Part shown: piece by piece, positions 6,800 through 10,438 of the stretch
Layout: every line of letters starts with the position of its first letter
Numbering within the stretch: position 1 is the stretch's first letter
From: Baffinella frigidus
Lineage: Eukaryota; Cryptophyceae; Cryptomonadales; Baffinellaceae
Length of the DNA: 10,438 bases
Direction of reading: 5' to 3'
Assembly: GCA_026770585.1 (NCBI GenBank)
Contig: MU646524.1
Coordinates: 335,892 to 346,329 of the forward strand
The notes under the pieces: generated by a model
What the model was told of the DNA's origin: nothing
The model's input: only the letters and a program-made list of their open reading frames with translations
Database searches by the model: none
Program-made: the position numbers and the translations under genes

Positions 6800-6906
6800 G
6801 TTACTCGAAATTAAGGACACGCACCGCCCCTAGGGTGTCCCTATGCTCCTAGGAATAGCCCTACTGTAGGACCCTAGGGCGGTGCGTGTCCTTAATTTCC
6901 AGTAAC
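6800..6906. mobile_element. Palindromic MITE-like element, family B
   Basis: 107 bp. Ends GTTACTCGAAATTAAGGACA and TGTCCTTAATTTCCAGTAAC; about 33 bp pair with one mismatch and one extra base. Core CTCCTAGGAATAGCCCTACTGTAGG. It interrupts the right arm at a point where the left arm is continuous, so it inserted after the arms duplicated. Confidence 0.88.
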
Positions 6907-6986
6907 CCCAGTTCTGTAAAGTGACTTTCGCCTTCGGAAGACACCCGTCTACTTTGGGGCGAAAAAAAGGCCCGGTCTCACCATTT

Positions 6987-7055
6987 CTAAATGTCTGACG
7001 GGACATCGGCCTCAGGGGTATCGGACTCAGTGATATCCGTGACTGCGTGCCAGAG
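6987..7055 (-). pseudogene. Repeated C-terminal coding-like block, copy 3
   Basis: Minus strand reads LWHAVTDITESDTPEADVPS, then DI and TAG, 22 codons plus stop. The sequence after the stop (TTCT/ATTCT... GGTGAGACCGGGCC) is shared with copy 4, so the repeated unit extends into what would be a 3' UTR. Confidence 0.5.
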
Positions 7056-7135
7056 CCGGGGGCTTCACGGATACAGAGTCCATCTACACGATTTGTACTG
7101 GAATCTTATCCATTGCCCTGGAACCTAACCGAAAT

Positions 7136-7157
7136 TTCGCCTTGACTTCAAGGCGAA
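7136..7157. repeat. Short hairpin, 9-bp arms
   Basis: TTCGCCTTG, loop ACTT, CAAGGCGAA. It lies in the right-arm segment between LWHAV copies 3 and 4; the arm sequence also resembles the CGCCTTCGG/CCGAAGGCG segment elsewhere in the arms. It is followed by a short A run, not the T run expected of a terminator. Confidence 0.8.
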
Positions 7158-7207
7158 AAAGAAGTCGGCCGCTGCTAAGTGGGGGATAAGGCCCGGCCTC
7201 ACCAATT

Positions 7208-7276
7208 CTAAATGTCTGACGGGACATCGGCCTCAGAGGTATCGGACTCAGCGATATCAGTGACTGCGGACCACAG
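7208..7276 (-). pseudogene. Repeated C-terminal coding-like block, copy 4
   Basis: Minus strand reads LWSAVTDIAESDTSEADVPS, then DI and TAG. It is the most diverged copy (HA to SA, T to A, P to S) yet has no frameshift or early stop. Upstream codons read LSAK, comparable to LGAK before copies 1 and 6. Confidence 0.5.
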
Positions 7277-7327
7277 CTTTGCGCTCAGCCTGATTTGACT
7301 TTTTTTATTCGGTTATGAATGAAGAGT

Positions 7328-7411
7328 CGTGTCCAAGTTGTGGGCGACGAAGCGTAAGATTTGCCCCCAAGTTGACCAATTTGGAGTTTCAGCCCCCACA
7401 ACTTGGACACG
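7328..7411. repeat. Right-arm counterpart of the CGTGTCCAAGTT hairpin
   Basis: Ends CGTGTCCAAGTTGTGGG and CCCCACAACTTGGACACG pair as in 5381-5443, but the left half holds about 20 extra unpaired bases (GACGAAGCGTAAGATTTGCC), so the hairpin is interrupted. Confidence 0.85.
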
Positions 7412-7458
7412 GCTCAAAATTGCCCGACCCATTTGCCCCCTCGCTATCCGAGCCAGGT

Positions 7459-7527
7459 CTAAATGCCTGACGGGACATCGGCATCAGGGGTATCGGAGTC
7501 CGTGATATCCGTGACCGCGTGCCAGAG
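7459..7527 (-). pseudogene. Repeated C-terminal coding-like block, copy 5
   Basis: Minus strand reads LWHAVTDITDSDTPDADVPS, then GI and TAG. It is the inverted partner of copy 2, differing by the Asp-to-Gly change and by keeping the stop that copy 2 has lost. Confidence 0.5.
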
Positions 7528-7589
7528 CTCCGCCGGAGTTGACTTAGCACTCGACAACTACTTATGAATCAACTACTTCGGAGCCCATT

Positions 7590-7676
7590 CTAAATGTCCA
7601 ACGACATATCGGACTCAGGGATGTCCGGCTCATTGATGTCCGTCGGCTCAGTGATATCCGTGACTGCGTGCCAGAG
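7590..7676 (-). pseudogene. Repeated C-terminal coding-like block, copy 6
   Basis: Minus strand, 28 codons plus TAG, the long form with the extra EPTDINEPDIPESD stretch. It differs from copy 1 by one silent change (TCC to TCG, Ser). Preceded by SLGAK as in copy 1. Confidence 0.5.
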
Positions 7677-7717
7677 CTTTGCGCCCAGACTGGTTTGGGC
7701 TTGAGGGTTGAGGGTTG

Positions 7718-8340
7718 GGTGTTGGGGTTTAGGGTGTTGTGGTTTGTGGTTTGTGGTTTGTGGTTTAGGGTTTAGGGTTTAGGGTTTAGGGTTTAGGGTT
7801 TAGGGTTTAGGGTTTTTACTCTCTCACGAAATGCCCAACCGCCTCGCCAACCGTCTCGTCTTCATCCACCTAGGGTTTAGGGTTTAGGGTTAGGGTGCAG
7901 GGTTTAGAGTTGAAGGTTTAGGGTTGAGGGTTGAGGGGTGAATGTTTAGGTTTTAGGGTTTAGGATTTAAGGTTTAGGTTTCAGGGTTTAGGGTTTAGGT
8001 TTCAGGGTTTGGGGTTTAGGGTTGAAGGTTTAGGGTTTTGGTTTGAAGGTTGAAGGTTTGGGTTTTAGGGTTGAAGGTTGAAAGTTGAGGGTTTAGAGAT
8101 CCACCACGCAGGTCAAGCGGGTCTGGTTTAGGGTTTAGGGTTTAGGGTTTGTGGTTTAGGGTTTAGGGTTTAGGGTTTGGGGTTTAGGGTTTAGGGTTTA
8201 GGGTTTGGGGTTGAGGGTTTAGAGTCAGGGGCATCCACTGAGCGGGTGGGGTAGGGCGGGTTCCCCCCAGAGTTTACGTTTTAGGCTTTGGATTTTATGT
8301 TGTAAGGTTTAGGGTTGAAGGTTGAAGGTTTAGGGTTGAG
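7718..8340. repeat. TTTAGGG-type array, G-strand orientation
   Basis: Starts with TGTGGTT units, then clean TTTAGGG at about 7763-7815, then mixed TTTAGGG/TTGAAGG/TTCAGGG/TTTGGGG units. Unique inserts interrupt at 7816-7870 (CTCTCACGAAATGCCCAACC type), 8098-8125 (GATCCACCACGCAGG) and 8225-8275. Polarity is opposite to the array at 4038-4815. Confidence 0.95.
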
Positions 8341-8401
8341 GGTTGAGGGATCCACCTCGTCGCTCGTATCCACCGAGCGTGCTGAGTACGGGGAGTCCCC
8401 T

Positions 8402-8453
8402 CGTGCTGAGCGTGCTGAGTAGCACGATCGTGCTGAGCGTGCTGAGTAGCACC
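8402..8453 (+). repeat. 27-bp tandem duplication
   Basis: CGTGCTGAGCGTGCTGAGTA followed by GCACGAT and then the same unit again. Within each unit CGTGCTGAG is itself repeated, and GTGCT/AGCAC allows small hairpins. Confidence 0.92.
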
Positions 8454-8477
8454 CCCAAGTCCCAGGGGACTTGGGGG
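8452..8477. repeat. Perfect 12-bp hairpin
   Basis: CCCCCAAGTCCC, two-base spacer AG, GGGACTTGGGGG. It directly follows the 27-bp tandem. GGGAGTCCCCTCG flanks the pair at 8391 and 8477, so the tandem plus hairpin sit between short direct repeats and look like an insertion in the 8348 unit, accounting for its extra length. Confidence 0.93.
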
Positions 8478-8668
8478 AGTCCCCTCGCCCTTCCATTGGA
8501 CATTGGGTTGAAGGTTGAGGGTGTAGGGTGAAGGGTTGAGGGATCCACCTCGTCGTTCGAGCGTGTCGAGCACTGCGAGAGGGCACCCTCTCCCTCCCAT
8601 TGGTCATTGGACACATTGGACGAGGGTCTTTGAGGGTCTAGGGTTCCGGGTGTAGTGTTTAGAGTGTA

Positions 8669-8708
8669 GTGATCCACCTCATCACTCGAGCGTGATGAGG
8701 TGGATCAC
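8669..8708. repeat. Perfect 17-bp hairpin with 6-nt loop
   Basis: Left arm GTGATCCACCTCATCAC, loop TCGAGC, right arm GTGATGAGGTGGATCAC; no mismatch. The left arm is the mutated version of the GGATCCACCTCGTCG segment, so the hairpin arose by local inversion of the repeat unit. Confidence 0.96.
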
Positions 8709-8739
8709 CAAAAGCGTGATGAGGTTTATGGTTTAGGGC

Positions 8740-8769
8740 TTAGGGTTTGGGGCTGTACCCAAACCCTAA
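8740..8769. repeat. Strand switch within the heptamer array
   Basis: TTAGGGTTTGGG, spacer GCTGTA, CCCAAACCCTAA: 12-bp perfect arms where G-strand heptamers turn into C-strand heptamers for about 17 bp before the G-strand pattern resumes. Confidence 0.93.
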
Positions 8770-9000
8770 ACCCTGAGTAGGGCGGGTGGTCCCCTCTCCC
8801 ATTGGACATTGGGTTGAAGGTTGAAGGTTGAAGGTTTGGGGTTGAGGGTTGAGGGATCCACCTCGTCGTTCGAGCGTGTGGAGTAGGGCGGGGGGAATCC
8901 CTCTTCCTCCCATTAGACATTGGGTTGAAGGTTGAAGGTTTAAGGTTTAGGGTTGAGGGTTGAGGGATCCACCTCGTCGTTGGAGCGTGTCGAGTACGGC

Positions 9001-9060
9001 GAGGGGGTCACCGAGAAGTTCGCAAAGGTCTCGGTGTAGCCTGCTTCAGTGTTTCGGGTT
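9001..9060. other. Short unique insert in repeats
   Basis: Contains CACCGAGAAGTTCGCAAAGG and TCTCGGTG, which pair as an 8-bp hairpin (CACCGAGA/TCTCGGTG). Otherwise no feature was recognised. Confidence 0.5.
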
Positions 9061-9306
9061 TAGGGTTGAGGGTGTAGGGTTCAGGAGGGTTCAGGGTTCA
9101 TGGTTCAGGGTCTAGGGTCTAGGATTTATGGGTTATGGGTTATGGGTTATGGTTTTATGGTTTATGGTTTATGGTTTTATGGTTTTATGGTTTATGGTTT
9201 AGGGCTTAGGGCTTGGGGCTTGGGGCTTGAGGCTTGGGGCTTGGGGCTTGGGGCTTGGGTTTTCGGGTTTCGGGTTGCGGGTTCAAGGTTTGAGGTTTAG
9301 GGTTTG
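9061..9306. repeat. Heptamer variants: TTATGGG, TTTATGG, CTTGGGG
   Basis: Successive blocks of different 7-mers in the same register: GGTTCAGG types, TTATGGG at about 9127-9150, TTTTATGG/TTTATGG to 9200, then CTTGGGG at about 9206-9258 and TTTCGGG. Plus-strand open frames rich in Gly, Leu and Tyr here are translations of the repeat. Confidence 0.95.
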
Positions 9307-9351
9307 GAAACCTGAGTTCATCCCCATTCCGCCCGAGTTCGACGAATTTGT

Positions 9352-9395
9352 CGAGTTTGTCGAGTTTCTCCCGTACATGATGTTCAGCTGCGTTT
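9352..9395 (+). repeat. 44-bp direct repeat, left copy
   Basis: CGAGTTTGTCGAGTTTCTCC ... GATGTTCAGCTGCGTTT, identical to 9507-9550 over 44 bp. On the plus strand both copies read EFVEFLPYMMFSC, preceded in the left copy by IPPEFDEF, so this may be a coding relic; nothing further supports that. Confidence 0.95.
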
Positions 9396-9409
9396 CGGGT
9401 TTCGGGTTT

Positions 9410-9504
9410 AGACGGGGAGCTATATCTAGAACGTTCCAGAACGTTCTAGATCGCTATCCGCGCTTAATGGGGGCACTAGCACCGCGTGACCACCTCGTGA
9501 CCCC
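9410..9504 (+). mobile_element. 95-bp heat-shock-element-bearing repeat D, copy 1
   Basis: Runs from AGACGGGGAGCTATATCTAG to GACCACCTCGTGACCCC. It shares about 85-90 percent of its bases with copy 2 at 9881-9975, with no length change. No long inverted ends, so the type (insertion, or part of a larger duplicated unit) is not established. Confidence 0.65.
9424..9451. promoter_or_regulatory. Heat-shock-element-like pentamer run, palindromic
   Basis: AGAAC GTTCC AGAAC GTTCT (9428-9447) is four perfect alternating nGAAn/nTTCn pentamers, the heat shock factor site; a fifth, AGATC, is broken. It is embedded in 12-bp perfect inverted arms ATCTAGAACGTT/AACGTTCTAGAT and follows GCTATAT. Confidence 0.6.
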
Positions 9505-9506
9505 AA

Positions 9507-9550
9507 CGAGTTTGTCGAGTTTCTCCCGTACATGATGTTCAGCTGCGTTT
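9507..9550 (+). repeat. 44-bp direct repeat, right copy
   Basis: Identical to 9352-9395 and placed 155 bp downstream, directly after repeat D copy 1. The stretch between the copies is repeat D plus one TTTCGGG unit. Confidence 0.95.
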
Positions 9551-9800
9551 TGGGTTTGGAGTTTAGGGTTCAGCGTTTGGGGTTCAGGATTTGAAGGTTT
9601 AGGGTTTTAGAATTGTAGGGTCTCAATAGGGTTGAGGTTGAAGGATTCGAGAGGTGAGGGTTGAGGGGTTTACGTGTTTAGGGGTTTCGGGGTTTTGGGT
9701 TTCGGGTTTCTGGCTATGAGGGTTTCGAGTTGAGGATTATGAGGTTTTCGGGTTTCGGGTTTTAGGTTTCAGGTTCCAGGTTTCGGGTTTCAGGCGGGTG
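9551..9800. repeat. Mixed heptamer-like sequence (TTTAGGG, TTTCGGG, TTTCAGG)
   Basis: Degenerate G-strand units with frequent length changes; TTTCGGG units dominate at about 9697-9795. No gene seen. Confidence 0.85.
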
Positions 9801-9830
9801 GGCATGAAACCGGGTTTCAGTGCTAGGGGC

Positions 9831-9884
9831 TACCTGCACGTGCAGGGCCCAGGGCACGAAGCTGTGGCTCTTTTCGTCGAAGAC
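9831..9884 (-). pseudogene. Coding-like fragment E, copy 1
   Basis: Minus strand reads VFDEKSHSFVPWALHVQV. It matches fragment E copy 3 (10362-10138) in frame. Repeat D copy 2 begins at its GTCGAAGAC edge, and AAAACAG after repeat D resumes what follows that edge in copy 3, so D seems to have split this copy. Confidence 0.45.
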
Positions 9885-9975
9885 AGGGAGCTATATATAG
9901 AACGTTCTAGAACGTTCCAGAACACTATCCGCGGTGAATGGGGGCACTAGCACCGCGTGACCACCTCGTGACCCC
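9881..9975 (+). mobile_element. 95-bp heat-shock-element-bearing repeat D, copy 2
   Basis: AGACAGGGAGCTATATATAG to GACCACCTCGTGACCCC, same length as copy 1. The 3' half (GGGGGCACTAGCACCGCGTG onward) is identical between copies; differences are concentrated around the pentamer run and just after it. Confidence 0.65.
9899..9923. promoter_or_regulatory. Heat-shock-element-like run of five perfect pentamers
   Basis: AGAAC GTTCT AGAAC GTTCC AGAAC, five alternating nGAAn/nTTCn pentamers with no mismatch. TATATATAG immediately before (9892-9900) could serve as a TATA-like element. No gene is seen to be driven by it on either strand nearby. Confidence 0.62.
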
Positions 9976-9984
9976 CAAAACAGG

Positions 9985-10060
9985 GGGAACAACACAGCCG
10001 TCGGTTATGGGTTAGTCTTGAGCTTGAACACGCAAAGTTATGAGCCTTGAATAACCTGCC
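9985..10060. other. Unique spacer, nothing recognised
   Basis: Lies between repeat D copy 2 and fragment E copy 2. No open frame of note and no heptamer array. Confidence 0.4.
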
Positions 10061-10061
10061 C

Positions 10062-10112
10062 GTTCAGGGTCCAGGAAACGAAGCTGCGGCTCTTTTCGTA
10101 AAACACGAAGCA
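10062..10112 (-). pseudogene. Coding-like fragment E, copy 2
   Basis: Minus strand reads CFVFYEKSRSFVSWTLN, aligned without gaps to CFVFDEKSKSFVPWAPH in copy 3. Substitutions keep the frame and mostly the residue character, but no start codon, longer frame or splice signals are clear. Confidence 0.45.
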
Positions 10113-10137
10113 GTCCAAGGCGGATCAAACACCCTGT

Positions 10138-10362
10138 TTAAAACCCGGGGAGCTGTACAAGTGCGGCAGGTGTAGTAATTTTCCTATGCCTAGCCACGCT
10201 TTCCGTGCAGCCACGTGACCAACTCCCTACAAAACGCCTACAATCGAAATTTAAAAAGGGTGCTGGGGTCGTGTGGACCTGCGCGTGCGGGGCCCACGGC
10301 ACGAAGCTCTTGCTCTTCTCGTCGAAGACAAAACAGTAGTGCCCGTCCGCCCAAATTCGCAC
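10138..10362 (-). pseudogene. Coding-like fragment E, copy 3, possible exon
   Basis: An open minus-strand stretch of about 75 codons. Its first part reads RIWADGHYCFVFDEKSKSFV and PWAPHAQVHTTPAP; the rest shows no recognised motif. No ATG starts it. Just upstream on the minus strand CCCTACACCAG follows the C-strand heptamer array, a plausible splice acceptor like the one closing CENP-N intron 3, so it may be an internal or last exon running in from the right. The W-x-DG-x-Y ... W-x-P spacing faintly recalls a WW-type domain, but the tyrosine pair and terminal pattern are not convincing. Function unknown. Confidence 0.35.
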
Positions 10363-10368
10363 TCCTGG

Positions 10369-10438
10369 TGTAGGGTTTGGGGTTTGGGGTTTGGGGTTTG
10401 GGGTTTGGGGTTTGGGGTTTGGGGTTTGGGGTTTGGGG
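10369..10438. repeat. (TTTGGGG)n heptamer array
   Basis: Clean tandem of about ten TTTGGGG units, preceded by one TGTAGGG, running off the right edge. It is the third homogeneous heptamer variant in the window after TTGAGGG and CCCTAAA. Confidence 0.97.

Larger units (their letters stand above)
6765..7717. repeat. Right arm of the long inverted repeat
   Basis: Inverted partner of 5071-5647 and longer: it also has the family B insertion (6800-6906) and extra sequence at about 7060-7270 that is deleted or was never present in the left arm. It carries four of the six LWHAV blocks, all on the minus strand. It ends in GGGCTTGAGGGTTGAGGGTT, the complement of the left arm's start. Confidence 0.93.
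8341..9000. repeat. Higher-order repeat: heptamers plus GGATCCACCTCGTCG segments
   Basis: GGATCCACCTCGTCG-like segments start at 8348, 8541, 8670 (mutated), 8854 and 8965, spaced 193, 129, 184 and 111 bp. Each is followed by CGAGCGTGTCGAG-type sequence; most then have a G/C-rich bit, CTCCCATTGGACATTGGGTT and TTGAAGG/TTGAGGG heptamers. Spacing variation comes mainly from heptamer count. Overlapping open frames on the minus strand are translations of this repeat and are not genes. Confidence 0.9.

Noticed and set aside
8452-8477. Intrinsic transcription terminator
   Set aside because: The hairpin has no following T run on either strand and bacterial-type terminators are not expected here.
8281-8677. 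Three overlapping minus-strand frames of about 100-115 codons
   Set aside because: All three frames stay open because a 7-bp unit and its relatives lack stops in that orientation; content is repeat-derived.
8341-9000. CRISPR-like array
   Set aside because: Spacing is irregular, spacers are themselves heptamer repeats, and the DNA is eukaryotic with no cas genes.

Overview
This window is nuclear DNA of a eukaryote. It holds two compact, GC-rich protein genes at the left end (101-2837) and about 7.6 kb of repeat-dominated DNA (2838-10438). Evidence for a eukaryote: a general RNA polymerase II factor, a kinetochore protein split by short GT-AG introns, and abundant arrays of the TTTAGGG/CCCTAAA heptamer and its variants. 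TTTAGGG is the telomere unit of plants and many algae. With the small introns and high coding GC, this suggests a unicellular alga (haptophyte, cryptophyte, stramenopile, dinoflagellate or green). I cannot place it further from sequence alone.

Gene part. On the minus strand, 1210-101 encodes the TFIIE alpha subunit (winged helix, four-cysteine zinc ribbon, helical linker, low-complexity tail). Divergent from it across a 166-bp gap, 1377-2837 encodes what I read as CENP-N, a subunit of the constitutive centromere-associated network. Four exons join in frame to 377 residues, and the third intron is largely a CCCTAAA-type array. The two genes share an upstream region but no obvious pathway.

Repeat part. 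2999-3860 holds palindromic non-autonomous elements of about 120 bp (family A, ends CAGGGGTACC...GGTACCCCTG beside TA) and decayed relatives. 4038-4815 is CCCTAAA-type sequence. 5071-5647 and 6765-7717 are inverted arms that enclose about 1.1 kb filled with more palindromic elements (families A and C). Family B sits inside the right arm. 7718-8340 is TTTAGGG-type sequence. So 4038-8340 has the polarity of a linear molecule with telomere-like DNA at both ends. The arms carry six copies of a short conserved reading frame ending in a stop codon.

8341-9000 is a higher-order repeat that mixes heptamers with a GGATCCACCTCGTCG-type segment and strong hairpins. 9061-9790 is mostly heptamer variants. 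9300-10362 has two copies of a 95-bp element carrying near-perfect heat-shock-element pentamer runs, a 44-bp direct repeat, and three copies of a coding-like fragment. The window ends in a TTTGGGG array.

Only the two left-hand genes look like intact functional protein genes. No rRNA, tRNA, CRISPR array or recognisable transposase was seen.
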